Shown here piece by piece: positions 52,074 through 60,094 of a DNA stretch of 64,000 nucleotides; positions within the stretch are counted from its first letter, which is position 1, and each line of letters begins with the position of its first letter. The position numbers were made by a program, and so were the translations under genes. The notes beneath the pieces are model-generated. The model had not been told where the DNA came from. It ran no database searches and was given only the letters and a program-made list of their open reading frames with translations. This DNA comes from Brumimicrobium sp965656195 (lineage in GTDB: Bacteria > Bacteroidota > Bacteroidia > Flavobacteriales_D > Crocinitomicaceae), in the NCBI GenBank assembly GCA_965656195.1, contig CBFHJL010000002.1, positions 18,912 to 82,911 on the forward strand. The letters are read 5' to 3'.

Positions 52074-52625
52074 ATGTCAAGGATAGGTAAATCCCCAATA
52101 AGCATCCCGAGTGGAGTAGAAGTGAAAATTGATGGTAACACCATTCATGTAAAAGGTCCAAAAGGAGAAGCATCAGAGACGATGGATTCTTGTATTACGG
52201 CTGAACAGAATGATGGAGAACTAGTTTTCACCCGCGCATCGGAAGCACCAGATCATAAAGCTAAACACGGTCTTTACAGAGCGTTAGTTATGAATATGAT
52301 TGAAGGTGTATCGGAAGGGTACAAGAAAGTTTTAGAAGTTATCGGAGTAGGTTTCCGTGCTGATGTTAAAGGTCAAACGTTGACTTTGTCAGTGGGTCAC
52401 TCTCACCCGATTATTTTTGAACTTCCTAAAGAAATTAAGGCTTCTGCAGAAACCGCAAAAGGTAAGGCACCAGTTGTTACGCTTGAATCACATGACAAGC
52501 AACTGTTGGGACAAGTAGCTGCCAAAATTCGTTCCTTCCGTAAACCTGAACCATACAAAGGAAAAGGTATACGCTTCCAAGGTGAGCAAGTAAGAAGAAA
52601 AGCTGGTAAAGCCGCAGGTAAATAA
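52074..52625 (+). CDS. rplF: 50S ribosomal protein L6
   Basis: 183 residues, two tandem alpha/beta domains: SRIGKSPISIPSGVEVKIDG, VIGVGFRADVKGQTLTLSVG and the terminal signature EPYKGKGIRFQGEQVRRKAGKAAGK. It lies near the sarcin-ricin loop. Confidence 0.97.
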   Translation: MSRIGKSPISIPSGVEVKIDGNTIHVKGPKGEASETMDSCITAEQNDGELVFTRASEAPDHKAKHGLYRALVMNMIEGVSEGYKKVLEVIGVGFRADVKGQTLTLSVGHSHPIIFELPKEIKASAETAKGKAPVVTLESHDKQLLGQVAAKIRSFRKPEPYKGKGIRFQGEQVRRKAGKAAGK

Positions 52626-52645
52626 CCTTAATAATTTAGAGAATC

Positions 52646-52999
52646 ATGGCATTTAGTAAAGTAGCAAGAAGAGCTAAAATTAAAAAAGGTATCAGAAGAA
52701 ATCTTACTGGTACTGCAGAGCTTCCGAGATTAACTGTTTATCGTAGTAATAAACAGATTTATGCGCAAGTTATAAATGATTTGAAAGGAGAAACTTTGGT
52801 TTCTGCATCATCTCAGGGAGTTAAGGAATGCGAAGGCCTTTCAAAGGTTGAGCAAGCAAAAGTGGTTGGTAAATTGATCGCCGAAAAAGCAACAAAAGCT
52901 GGTATAGAAGGTGTGAAGTTTGATCGTAATGGATATTTATACCACGGTAGAATTAAATCACTTGCTGACTCAGCGAGAGAAGCAGGATTAAAATTTTAG
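52646..52999 (+). CDS. rplR: 50S ribosomal protein L18
   Basis: 117 residues. The basic N-terminal tail (KVARRAKIKKGIRRNLTGTA) and the core motifs PRLTVYRSNKQIYAQVINDL and KVVGKLIAEKATKAGI with FDRNGYLYHGRIKSLADSARE identify the 5S-rRNA-binding protein. Confidence 0.97.
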   Translation: MAFSKVARRAKIKKGIRRNLTGTAELPRLTVYRSNKQIYAQVINDLKGETLVSASSQGVKECEGLSKVEQAKVVGKLIAEKATKAGIEGVKFDRNGYLYHGRIKSLADSAREAGLKF

Positions 53000-53004
53000 A
53001 AAGA

Positions 53005-53523
53005 ATGGCAGCAAAAGTAAACAATCGAGTTAAATCGGCTGACTTAGAATTAGTAGACAAGTTAGTTGGAATTAACAGAGTTACAAAGGTAACTAAAGGT
53101 GGTCGTACATTCAGTTTCTCGGCAATTGTTGTTGTTGGAAACGAAAATGGAATCGTAGGTCACGGACTTGGTAAAGCGAATGAAGTAACTGAAGCAATCT
53201 CTAAAGGGATTGATGATGCGAAAAAGAATTTAATTCGTGTACCAATTATAAATGATACAGTTCCTCACGCACAGAAAGGAAAATATGGTGGAGCAAGAGT
53301 TTTACTTAAACCAGCTTCAAATGGTACTGGTGTAATCGCAGGTGGTGCGATGCGTGCAGTATTAGAGAGTGTTGGAATTCATAATGTACTAGCAAAATCT
53401 CAAGGTTCGTCGAACCCTCACAACGTGGTAAAAGCTACTGTTGATGCATTGTCTCAAATGCGTGACGCAGTTGCAGTATCAAAGCAGAGAGGAATTACAA
53501 TGGACCAAGTGTTTAACGGTTAA
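53005..53523 (+). CDS. rpsE: 30S ribosomal protein S5
   Basis: 172 residues. The dsRBD-like N-terminal half contains RVTKVTKGGRTFSFSAIVVVG, with the loop linked to spectinomycin resistance in sequence contexts of this family, and GIVGHGLGKANEVTEAI. The C-terminal half has GAMRAVLESVGIHNVLAKSQGS. It lies at the mRNA entry site. Starts five bases after rplR. Confidence 0.97.
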   Translation: MAAKVNNRVKSADLELVDKLVGINRVTKVTKGGRTFSFSAIVVVGNENGIVGHGLGKANEVTEAISKGIDDAKKNLIRVPIINDTVPHAQKGKYGGARVLLKPASNGTGVIAGGAMRAVLESVGIHNVLAKSQGSSNPHNVVKATVDALSQMRDAVAVSKQRGITMDQVFNG

Positions 53524-53536
53524 TAATATTTCGAAA

Positions 53537-53713
53537 ATGGCTACAATTAAAATAAAGCAAGTAAGAAGTGCAATTAACCGTCCTAAACGTCAAAAAGATA
53601 CGGTTAAAGCATTAGGATTAAGAAAACTAAATCATATCGTTGAGAAAGAGGCAACTCCTCAAATCTTAGGTATGGTTGCAAAAGTTCAACACTTAGTTGA
53701 AGTTGTTGAGTAA
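53537..53713 (+). CDS. rpmD: 50S ribosomal protein L30
   Basis: 58 residues from ATG 53537 (TIKIKQVRSAINRPKRQKDT, LGLRKLNHIVEKEATPQILG). An open frame extends 32 codons upstream through rpsE, but that part is an out-of-frame shadow. Length and motifs are normal for the short bacterial form. Confidence 0.95.
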   Translation: MATIKIKQVRSAINRPKRQKDTVKALGLRKLNHIVEKEATPQILGMVAKVQHLVEVVE

Positions 53714-53733
53714 ACCCATAAAATTAGAAAGTA

Positions 53734-54180
53734 ATGAGCTTAAATAATTTATCTCCAGCAAAAGGTTCTGTAAAAAGCCAGCGAAGAACAGGTCGTGGGC
53801 AAGGATCTGGATACGGTGGTACATCGACACGTGGACATAAAGGAGCCAAATCAAGATCTGGTTACAGTAAAAAGATTGGTTTCGAAGGTGGTCAAATGCC
53901 ACTACAGCGTCGTGTACCTAAATACGGTTTCAAAAACATAAACCGTAAAGAATATAAAGCTGTAAACTTAGATGTTATACAGTCTCTAGTGGATCGTAAG
54001 AAGGTTAAGGAAATCAACCCTGAAGTACTTCGTGAAAACGGTTTGTTAGGTAATAAAGAACAAGTTAAAATTCTTGGTAGAGGAGAATTAACTGCAAAGA
54101 TTAATGTATCGGCACACAAGTTCTCAACGACTGCTAAAGCAGGAATTGAAGCAAATGGTGGTGATTGTACAGAAATCTAA
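53734..54180 (+). CDS. rplO: 50S ribosomal protein L15
   Basis: 148 residues. The extended glycine/arginine-rich N-terminus (RTGRGQGSGYGGTSTRGHKG, GFEGGQMPLQRRVPKYGF) and the globular C-terminal VKILGRGELTAKINVSAHKFS are intact. The gene ends 26 bases before secY. Confidence 0.96.
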   Translation: MSLNNLSPAKGSVKSQRRTGRGQGSGYGGTSTRGHKGAKSRSGYSKKIGFEGGQMPLQRRVPKYGFKNINRKEYKAVNLDVIQSLVDRKKVKEINPEVLRENGLLGNKEQVKILGRGELTAKINVSAHKFSTTAKAGIEANGGDCTEI

Positions 54181-54181
54181 T

Positions 54182-54189
54182 TAACTTTG
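54182..54189 (+). promoter_or_regulatory. possible internal -7 promoter box before secY
   Basis: TAACTTTG matches TAnnTTTG exactly and lies directly after the rplO stop, 17 bp before the secY ATG. A TTG at 54165-54167 is only 14 bp upstream, so the full promoter is uncertain. It could give extra transcription of the alpha part of the superoperon. Confidence 0.4.
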
Positions 54190-54206
54190 CAAACTATTTT
54201 ACCCAA

Positions 54207-55511
54207 ATGAAGAAACTGATAGACAACATAAAGAATATTTGGAGAGTCGAAGAATTAAGGAAAAGGTTGATGGTAACTTTTTCCCTTATTCTTGTTTTCC
54301 GAATAGGATCTTTTATCGTATTACCTGGTGTAAATAGTGCTAAACTAGGAGCAGAAGCAGCTGATGCTGGGACCATTGAAGGTCTCCTTGGTTTGCTTTC
54401 TGGTGGTGGTTTCACCAACGCATCATTTCTAGCTTTAGGTATAATGCCTTACATCTCTGCATCTATCATAATGCAGTTGATGGGGATGGCTGTTCCAGCT
54501 GTGCAGAAAATGCAACAAGAAGGAGAGAGTGGAAGAAAGCGTATTAATAATTATACGCGAATTCTAACAATCATCATTTGTGCAGTTCAGGCGCCTGGTT
54601 ACCTATCTTTATACGTAGCAGGAAAAGGTGCTATACCAACTGAATTTATGGATTCACCATTATGGTGGACCCAGTCAGTATTGGTATTGGTTGCCGGAGC
54701 AATGTTTGCAGTATGGTTAGGTGAGCGCATAACGGATAAAGGTGTAGGTAATGGTATTTCATTATTGATCACAGTTGGTATTATTGCTCGTCTCCCTCAA
54801 GCGTTTGTTGCGGAGACAGTTGAGAACTCAATTTTGATTGTGATAATTGAGGTTGCTATTTTCATCTTGATCGTAATGGCGACAGTACTCATTGTACAAG
54901 GTGTTCGAAAGGTGCCAATGAATTATGCTAAGCGTGTAGCAGGGGCTCGTGGAGCCGAAGCTGGTGCACAAGGTGCAAGGTCTTATTTGCCAATTAAAGT
55001 GAATGCTTCTGGTGTTATGCCGATAATCTTTGCTCAAGCATTGATGACGGTGCCAGTAATGTTTGCCGCTAATCAATTTGGTATTTTTGGACTTTGGTAT
55101 AACATTGTATTGGGTGTTTTAATTATCGTATTTACTTATTTCTACACGGCGATAATGATTAACCCTAAGAAGATGGCCGATGATATGAAACGTAATGGTG
55201 GTTTTATTCCTGGAGTTCGTCCTGGAGAGGAAACTGCCGATTTCATAGATAACTTAGTTTCTAAGATTACATTGCCTGGTTCTGTATTTTTAGCCTTGAT
55301 AGCTGTTCTTCCTGCGGTAGCAGTACAGTTTGGTGTTGGTAGTAGCTTTGCTCTATTCTTTGGAGGTACGTCTCTTTTGATTATGGTGGGAGTTGTATTA
55401 GATACACTACAGCAAATAGAGTCTTACTTATTGAATCGTCATTATGATGGTTTAATGGAAGGAACTAAGATAAGAGGAAGAAGAACACAGGGTGAATTAT
55501 CAGGAATGTAA
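54207..55511 (+). CDS. secY: preprotein translocase channel subunit SecY
   Basis: 434 residues from ATG 54207; an in-frame ATG 14 codons earlier lies within rplO and lacks support. Ten transmembrane helices form the Sec channel. Motifs: WRVEELRKRLMVTFSLILVFRIG (cytoplasmic N-terminus and TM1), the plug region after FIVLPGV, ASIIMQLMGMAVPAVQKMQQEG, GNGISLLITVGI and the C-terminal loop GFIPGVRPGEETADF. All secreted and membrane proteins described in this window depend on it. Confidence 0.97.
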   Translation: MKKLIDNIKNIWRVEELRKRLMVTFSLILVFRIGSFIVLPGVNSAKLGAEAADAGTIEGLLGLLSGGGFTNASFLALGIMPYISASIIMQLMGMAVPAVQKMQQEGESGRKRINNYTRILTIIICAVQAPGYLSLYVAGKGAIPTEFMDSPLWWTQSVLVLVAGAMFAVWLGERITDKGVGNGISLLITVGIIARLPQAFVAETVENSILIVIIEVAIFILIVMATVLIVQGVRKVPMNYAKRVAGARGAEAGAQGARSYLPIKVNASGVMPIIFAQALMTVPVMFAANQFGIFGLWYNIVLGVLIIVFTYFYTAIMINPKKMADDMKRNGGFIPGVRPGEETADFIDNLVSKITLPGSVFLALIAVLPAVAVQFGVGSSFALFFGGTSLLIMVGVVLDTLQQIESYLLNRHYDGLMEGTKIRGRRTQGELSGM

Positions 55512-55529
55512 AAAGAGTTTACGATTAAT

Positions 55530-55748
55530 ATGGCAAAACAAGCATCGATAGAACAAGACGGAACAATTATAGAGGCACTCTCTAATGCTATGTTCAGAGT
55601 AGAATTAGAAAATGGTCATATAATTACAGCTCACATCTCAGGTAAGATGCGTATGTATTACATAAAGATTCTACCTGGTGATAGAGTGAAAGTTGAAATG
55701 TCCCCATACGATTTAACGAAAGGGAGAATAACATTTAGATATAAATAA
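55530..55748 (+). CDS. infA: translation initiation factor IF-1
   Basis: 72 residues, complete S1/OB-fold protein that blocks the 30S A site during initiation. Motifs: KQASIEQDGTIIEALSNAMF, VELENGHIITAHISGKMRM and ILPGDRVKVEMSPYDLTKGRI. The methionine aminopeptidase gene that sits before infA in many Bacteroidota is absent; the gap to secY is 18 bp. Confidence 0.98.
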   Translation: MAKQASIEQDGTIIEALSNAMFRVELENGHIITAHISGKMRMYYIKILPGDRVKVEMSPYDLTKGRITFRYK

Positions 55749-55784
55749 ATTAGAGCATAAAGTCTCTGTACAAAAAGTGAAGAT

Positions 55785-55901
55785 ATGAAAGTTAGAGCTT
55801 CAGTAAAAAAGCGGTCGGAAGATTGCAAAATTGTAAAAAGAAAAGGAAGAGTTTACGTGATAAACAAAAAGAACCCTAAGTTGAAACAACGTCAGGGTTA
55901 A
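55785..55901 (+). CDS. rpmJ: 50S ribosomal protein L36, zinc-free
   Basis: 38 residues: MKVRASVKKRSEDCKIVKRK, then GRVYVINKKNPKLKQRQG. The zinc ribbon of standard L36 (three Cys and one His) is lost: only one Cys remains and the His position is Leu. This is the C-minus form. It lies 36 bp after infA and 15 bp before rpsM. Confidence 0.95.
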   Translation: MKVRASVKKRSEDCKIVKRKGRVYVINKKNPKLKQRQG

Positions 55902-55916
55902 TAATATTGTAAAGTT

Positions 55917-56291
55917 ATGGCGAGAATTGCAGGTATAGATTTACCAAAAAACAAAAGAGGAGTTATTGGATTAACTTACATCTACGGTATAGGGCGCAGT
56001 AGAGCTCAAGAGATTCTAGATGCGAACGGTATCGATGAAAACATTAAAGTACAAGATTGGTCAGATGATCAAATTGGAAAAATTCGTAACACAATCAACG
56101 AAATTAAAGTTGAAGGTGCATTGCGTTCAGAAGTTCAGTTGAACATCAAGCGTTTAATGGATATCGGATGTTACAGAGGTGTTCGTCATAGAGCGGGTCT
56201 TCCATTGAGAGGTCAACGTACTAAGAACAACTCTAGAACAAGAAAGGGTAAAAGAAAAACTGTTGCGAATAAGAAGAAAGCAACTAAATAA
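55917..56291 (+). CDS. rpsM: 30S ribosomal protein S13
   Basis: 124 residues. Signatures: ARIAGIDLPKNKRGVIGLTY, IYGIGRSRAQEIL and CYRGVRHRAGLPLRGQRTKNNSRTRKGKRK, the tail reaching the P-site tRNA. It forms bridges B1a/B1b with the 50S subunit. Confidence 0.98.
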   Translation: MARIAGIDLPKNKRGVIGLTYIYGIGRSRAQEILDANGIDENIKVQDWSDDQIGKIRNTINEIKVEGALRSEVQLNIKRLMDIGCYRGVRHRAGLPLRGQRTKNNSRTRKGKRKTVANKKKATK

Positions 56292-56302
56292 TTGTTGATA
56301 AG

Positions 56303-56689
56303 ATGGCAAAAGCAAATCAAAAGAAGAAGAAAAACGTTAAAGTAGATGCAGTTGGCGAAGCGCATATCCAAGCTACCTTCAATAACATCATTATTTCTTT
56401 AACGAATGCGCAAGGTCAAGTTATTTCTTGGTCTTCTGCAGGAAAGATGGGTTTCAAAGGGTCTAAGAAAAACACGCCATACGCTGCACAAGTTGCTGCC
56501 GAGGAGTGTACTCGAGAAGCACATGACTTCGGATTACGTAAAGTGAAGGTGTATGTAAAAGGTCCTGGTTCAGGAAGAGAATCAGCGATTCGTGCAATTC
56601 ACAATTCAGGTGTTGAAGTTTCGGAGATTATTGATGTAACTCCACTTCCACACAATGGATGTCGTCCTCCGAAAAGAAGAAGAGTTTAA
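56303..56689 (+). CDS. rpsK: 30S ribosomal protein S11
   Basis: 128 residues. Motifs: AHIQATFNNIIISLTNAQGQ, SWSSAGKMGFKGSKKNTPYAAQ, KVYVKGPGSGRESAIRAIHN and the terminal DVTPLPHNGCRPPKRRRV. It forms the platform near the mRNA exit. It ends 78 bases before rpsD. Confidence 0.98.
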   Translation: MAKANQKKKKNVKVDAVGEAHIQATFNNIIISLTNAQGQVISWSSAGKMGFKGSKKNTPYAAQVAAEECTREAHDFGLRKVKVYVKGPGSGRESAIRAIHNSGVEVSEIIDVTPLPHNGCRPPKRRRV

Positions 56690-56767
56690 AATTATATATT
56701 AACAACGAGGGGTCACACTAGGCGAAGGAGTATGCCTTAATTCCCAGTGCCTCACAAAACAAAAAAA
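56690..56767 (+). promoter_or_regulatory. structured leader before rpsD
   Basis: The 78-base rpsK-rpsD gap is the longest in the S10-alpha part except for the rplQ end. It can fold as an outer helix GAGG...CAC with GTGCCTC, and an inner helix AGGC/GCCT enclosing GAAGGAGTAT. S4 binds leaders of this general kind to control its own operon in other bacteria; an S4 leader motif in Bacteroidia is described as far as I recall. The match has not been checked. Confidence 0.4.
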
Positions 56768-57373
56768 ATGGCAAGATATACAGGTCCAAAATCAAAAATC
56801 GCGCGTCGATTCAGAGAGCCAATATTCGGCCCTGACACAGCGTTAGAAAGAAAAAGTTACGGTCCGGGACAACATGGCCCGAACAAGAGAAGAGGTAAGC
56901 AGTCTGAATATGCTATTCAGTTAACTGAAAAGCAAAAAGCGAAGTACACTTACGGAATTCTTGAGCGTCAGTTCTCGAACTTATTTAAGAAAGCTTCTGC
57001 GATGAAAGGAATTACAGGTGAAAACTTGTTAGTTCTTTGTGAGTCGCGTTTAGATAATACAGTATTCCGTTTAGGAATTGCTCCTACGAGAAGAGCAGCT
57101 CGCCAGTTTGTTTCTCACAAGCATATTACTGTAAATGGACAATTGGTTAATATCCCATCATACTCTGTACGAATTGGTGATGTTATCGGTGTTCGAGAAA
57201 AATCTAAATCTTTAGAAGCTATTACGAATTCAGTAGCAGCAAGTTCTAAGAATCATGATTGGTTAGATTGGGATTCATCAAAAATGACAGGTACAGTTTT
57301 GAGTCTTCCATCTAGAGAAATGATCCCTGAAAACATCAAGGAACAGCTAATCGTCGAATTATATTCTAAATAA
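56768..57373 (+). CDS. rpsD: 30S ribosomal protein S4, zinc-free
   Basis: 201 residues from ATG 56768 (MARYTGPKSKIARRFREPIF); a GTG seven codons earlier is poorer. It is a primary assembly protein of the 30S body and a part of rRNA antitermination. The N-terminal domain has no zinc cysteines (C-minus form). The S4 RNA-binding domain is RRAARQFVSHKHITVNGQLV with IPSYSVRIGDVIGVREKSK. Confidence 0.97.
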   Translation: MARYTGPKSKIARRFREPIFGPDTALERKSYGPGQHGPNKRRGKQSEYAIQLTEKQKAKYTYGILERQFSNLFKKASAMKGITGENLLVLCESRLDNTVFRLGIAPTRRAARQFVSHKHITVNGQLVNIPSYSVRIGDVIGVREKSKSLEAITNSVAASSKNHDWLDWDSSKMTGTVLSLPSREMIPENIKEQLIVELYSK

Positions 57374-57388
57374 AAATAACGAATTAAC

Positions 57389-58381
57389 ATGGCTATATTA
57401 GATTTTCAAAAACCGGATAAGGTTATCATGATTGAATCTAATGAGCACGAAGGTCAATTTGAGTTTCGTCCATTAGAACCGGGTTATGGTATCACTGTTG
57501 GTAACGCACTAAGACGTATCCTTCTTTCTTCATTAGAAGGGTTTGCGATATCATCTATCCGCATAGAAGGAGTAGAGCACGAATTCTCTACTATTAAAGG
57601 AATTGTGGAAGATGTTACTGAGATCGTTTTGAATTTGAAGCAAGTTCGTTTCAAGCAACAGATTGAAGGACAAGACGAAGAAACTGTTGTAATTTCTATT
57701 GGTGGACAGGAAACTTTTTCTGCTGGTGATATCGGTAAATTCACAACGGCATTTCAAGTGTTGAATCCGGATTTAGTGATTTGTAACATGGAACCTTCTG
57801 TGAAACTTGATATTGAATTGAAAGTTATCAAGGGGAGAGGATATGTTCCTGCTGAGGAAAATAAAACTGCTGGTGCAGCATTTGGAACAATTTTTATTGA
57901 TTCAATCTTTACACCAATCAAGAATGTGAAATATGCGGTAGAAAACTTCCGTGTTGAGCAGAAAACAGATTACGAAAAATTAGTTTTTGACATCATCACT
58001 GATGGGTCGATTCATCCAAAAGATGCTTTGCAAGAGGCAGCTAAGATTTTGATTCACCACTTCATGTTATTCTCTGACGAGCGTATTACTTTAGACAGTG
58101 AAATCAAGTCTGAAACTGAAGAATTCGATGAAACATCATTGCACATGCGTCAACTTCTGAAAACTAAGTTGGTAGATTTAGATCTATCTGTACGTGCATT
58201 GAACTGTCTTAAGGCAGCTGATGTTGAGACACTTGGAGACCTTGTATCTTACAACAAAAATGACCTATTGAAGTTCCGTAACTTCGGTAAGAAATCATTA
58301 ACGGAGTTGGAAGATCTCGTTGAATCTAAAGGATTGTCTTTCGGAATGAATGTGTCTAAATACAAATTAGACAAAGAGTAA
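57389..58381 (+). CDS. rpoA: RNA polymerase alpha subunit
   Basis: 330 residues. The dimerisation/assembly domain (about 1-230) has the signatures FRPLEPGYGITVGNALRRIL, LSSLEGFAISSIRIEGVEHEF and GYVPAEENK. The C-terminal domain (about 265-325) contains LDLSVRALNCLKAADVETLGDL and FRNFGKKSLTELEDLVESKGL, used for contacts with UP DNA and activators. Only one copy is seen, 15 bp after rpsD. Confidence 0.98.
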   Translation: MAILDFQKPDKVIMIESNEHEGQFEFRPLEPGYGITVGNALRRILLSSLEGFAISSIRIEGVEHEFSTIKGIVEDVTEIVLNLKQVRFKQQIEGQDEETVVISIGGQETFSAGDIGKFTTAFQVLNPDLVICNMEPSVKLDIELKVIKGRGYVPAEENKTAGAAFGTIFIDSIFTPIKNVKYAVENFRVEQKTDYEKLVFDIITDGSIHPKDALQEAAKILIHHFMLFSDERITLDSEIKSETEEFDETSLHMRQLLKTKLVDLDLSVRALNCLKAADVETLGDLVSYNKNDLLKFRNFGKKSLTELEDLVESKGLSFGMNVSKYKLDKE

Positions 58382-58402
58382 AACTAGAATTAAGCAATTA
58401 AA

Positions 58403-59125
58403 ATGAGACACGGTAAGAAAATAAATCACTTAAGCAGAAAGACAGCACACCGTAAGGCTATGCTATCTAATATGGCTTGCTCTCTTATTCAGCATAAACG
58501 CATTGAGACAACTGTAGCAAAAGCAAAAGCTTTGAGAGTATATATAGAGCCTCTTTTGACGAAGTCAAAATCGGATTCAACTCACTCGAGAAGAATTGTT
58601 TTTCGTTATTTACAAAGTAAAGATGCGGTAACAGAGCTTTTTAGAGAAATTTCTCCAAAAATCGCTGATCGTCCAGGTGGATACACACGTATCATACGTT
58701 TAGGTAATAGACTCGGTGATAACGCGGAAATGTGTATGATCGAACTTGTTGATTACAATGAGTTGATGACTAAAGAGCCAAAAGAGAAAAAGACACGTCG
58801 TTCTCGTCGTGGTGGAAGCTCAGCTAAGTCAAACGATACTGCTGAAAAGACAACTGAAGCAAAAGATGAGGCTCCTAAGGCTGAAGCGAAAGCTTCAAAA
58901 GCTGAAAAGAAAGAGGCTCCAAAGGCAGAAGCTAAATCTGAAAAGAAAGAAGCTGCTCCTAAAGCTGAGAAGAAAGAAACAGCTAAAAAGGAAGAGCCTA
59001 AAGCAGAAAAGAAAGAAGCGAAACAATCTGACGATAAGAAAGCAGATGCTCCTAAAGCTGAAAAGTCTGCTCCTAAAAAAGAGGAGAAAAAAGAAGATAA
59101 GAAAGACGATAAAGAAGAGAAATAG
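58403..59125 (+). CDS. rplQ: 50S ribosomal protein L17 with long Lys/Ala/Glu-rich tail
   Basis: 240 residues. The first 122 are standard L17 (MRHGKKINHLSRKTAHRKAM, HKRIETTVAKAKALR, PGGYTRIIRLGNRLGDNAEM). The remaining 118 residues are low complexity: a basic stretch KEKKTRRSRRGGSS, then many KAEKKEAPKAE-type units and a highly charged end (KKEDKKDDKEEK). E. coli L17 has 127 residues; alanine/lysine-rich extensions occur in this phylum but this one is long. It is predicted to be disordered or a single charged helix at the subunit surface. It is the last gene before the terminator. Confidence 0.96.
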   Translation: MRHGKKINHLSRKTAHRKAMLSNMACSLIQHKRIETTVAKAKALRVYIEPLLTKSKSDSTHSRRIVFRYLQSKDAVTELFREISPKIADRPGGYTRIIRLGNRLGDNAEMCMIELVDYNELMTKEPKEKKTRRSRRGGSSAKSNDTAEKTTEAKDEAPKAEAKASKAEKKEAPKAEAKSEKKEAAPKAEKKETAKKEEPKAEKKEAKQSDDKKADAPKAEKSAPKKEEKKEDKKDDKEEK

Positions 59126-59147
59126 TCTTTGTGTCGTTCAAAGAGAC

Positions 59148-59186
59148 GAGGCTGTCTATTTATATAGGCAGCCTCTTTTGTTTTTT
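59148..59186 (+). terminator. strong intrinsic terminator of the ribosomal superoperon
   Basis: 12-bp stem GAGGCTGTCTAT (59148-59159) with ATAGGCAGCCTC (59164-59175), one G-T pair, 4-base loop, followed by TTTTGTTTTTT. It lies 22 bp after rplQ and ends the ribosomal-protein transcript. Confidence 0.93.
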
Positions 59187-59189
59187 ATG

Positions 59190-59197
59190 TAACTTTG
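59190..59197 (+). promoter_or_regulatory. possible -7 promoter box of era-der
   Basis: TAACTTTG fits TAnnTTTG. It lies five bases before the era ATG, so a transcript from it would be leaderless or begin at the second ATG (59205). A TTG is found only 9 bp upstream, within the terminator tail, so the -33 element is unconvincing. Some promoter must lie here, since the terminator isolates era. Confidence 0.45.
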
Positions 59198-59201
59198 CAA
59201 A

Positions 59202-60092
59202 ATGATGCGAAAAGATTCACAACATAAGTCGGGGTTCGTTAACATAGTGGGTAGTCCAAACGTTGGAAAATCAACTTTGATGAATCAACTATTAGGAGAG
59301 AAATTATCCATAGTTACGTCCAAAGCTCAGACTACCAGGCATCGTATTCATGGAATATTGAATGAAGAGGATTATCAGATTGTTTTCTCCGATACTCCTG
59401 GTGTAGTTAATGCTTCTTATGAGTTACATCAATCGATGATGTCTTATGTTGAAATGTCATTGAAAGATGCTGACGTTCTATTAATGATTACAGATGTTTT
59501 CGAAAATGAAATGAATCATAAAGAGACGCTCGAGAAAATCAAAAAATTGAATGTACCAGTTATTTGTCTAGTTAACAAAATCGACCTTAAGAGTCAAGAG
59601 GATGTTGCAGAAAGACTAGCGTATTGGCAAGATATCTTACCTGATGCAGATATTCTTCCAATATCAGCTTTACATGGGTTCAATGTCGCTCCAATCCTGG
59701 AAATGATTTTAGATAAATTACCTGAATCCCCTCCATATTTTGATAAAGAGAGTATTTCAGACCGACCGATGCGTTTCTTTATTTCTGAAATAATACGTGA
59801 AAAGATATTTCTGAATCTAAAGAAAGAGGTTCCTTATGCTTGTCAAGTTGAAGTTACTGATTATGTTGAGGAGCCAGAGATTATAAAGATTCGGGCTGTC
59901 ATCATTGTAGAGCGCGACTCTCAAAAAGGAATCATTATAGGAGCCAAAGGAAGACAACTTAAGTACATTGGCATGGATAGTCGAAAGGATATTCAAAAGT
60001 TTGTTGGGAAGAAAGTGTTTCTTGAAACCTTTGTTAAAGTGGACAAAGATTGGAGAAACAACGAGAATAAATTGAAGAAATACGGATACTAA
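59202..60092 (+). CDS. era: GTPase Era
   Basis: 296 residues (ATG at 59202 or 59205). GTPase domain: G1 IVGSPNVGKSTLMNQLLG, G2 QTTRHRIHG, G3 DTPGVV, G4 NKIDL, G5 ISALHGFN. The C-terminal KH domain (about 215-290: EEPEIIKIRAVIIVERDSQKGIIIGAKGRQLK) binds the 3' end of 16S rRNA during 30S maturation. It stands first in a two-gene unit with der, whose start is two bases after this stop. Confidence 0.97.
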   Translation: MMRKDSQHKSGFVNIVGSPNVGKSTLMNQLLGEKLSIVTSKAQTTRHRIHGILNEEDYQIVFSDTPGVVNASYELHQSMMSYVEMSLKDADVLLMITDVFENEMNHKETLEKIKKLNVPVICLVNKIDLKSQEDVAERLAYWQDILPDADILPISALHGFNVAPILEMILDKLPESPPYFDKESISDRPMRFFISEIIREKIFLNLKKEVPYACQVEVTDYVEEPEIIKIRAVIIVERDSQKGIIIGAKGRQLKYIGMDSRKDIQKFVGKKVFLETFVKVDKDWRNNENKLKKYGY

Positions 60093-60094
60093 TT

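Noticed and set aside
56747..56767. GTG start for S4 seven codons upstream
   Set aside because: The family N-terminus begins at MARYTG, and the upstream codons lie in the likely structured leader.
58809..59192. 127-residue Lys/Leu-rich ORF in another frame of the rplQ tail
   Set aside because: Out-of-frame reading of the repetitive tail; it runs across the terminator and has no independent start signal.
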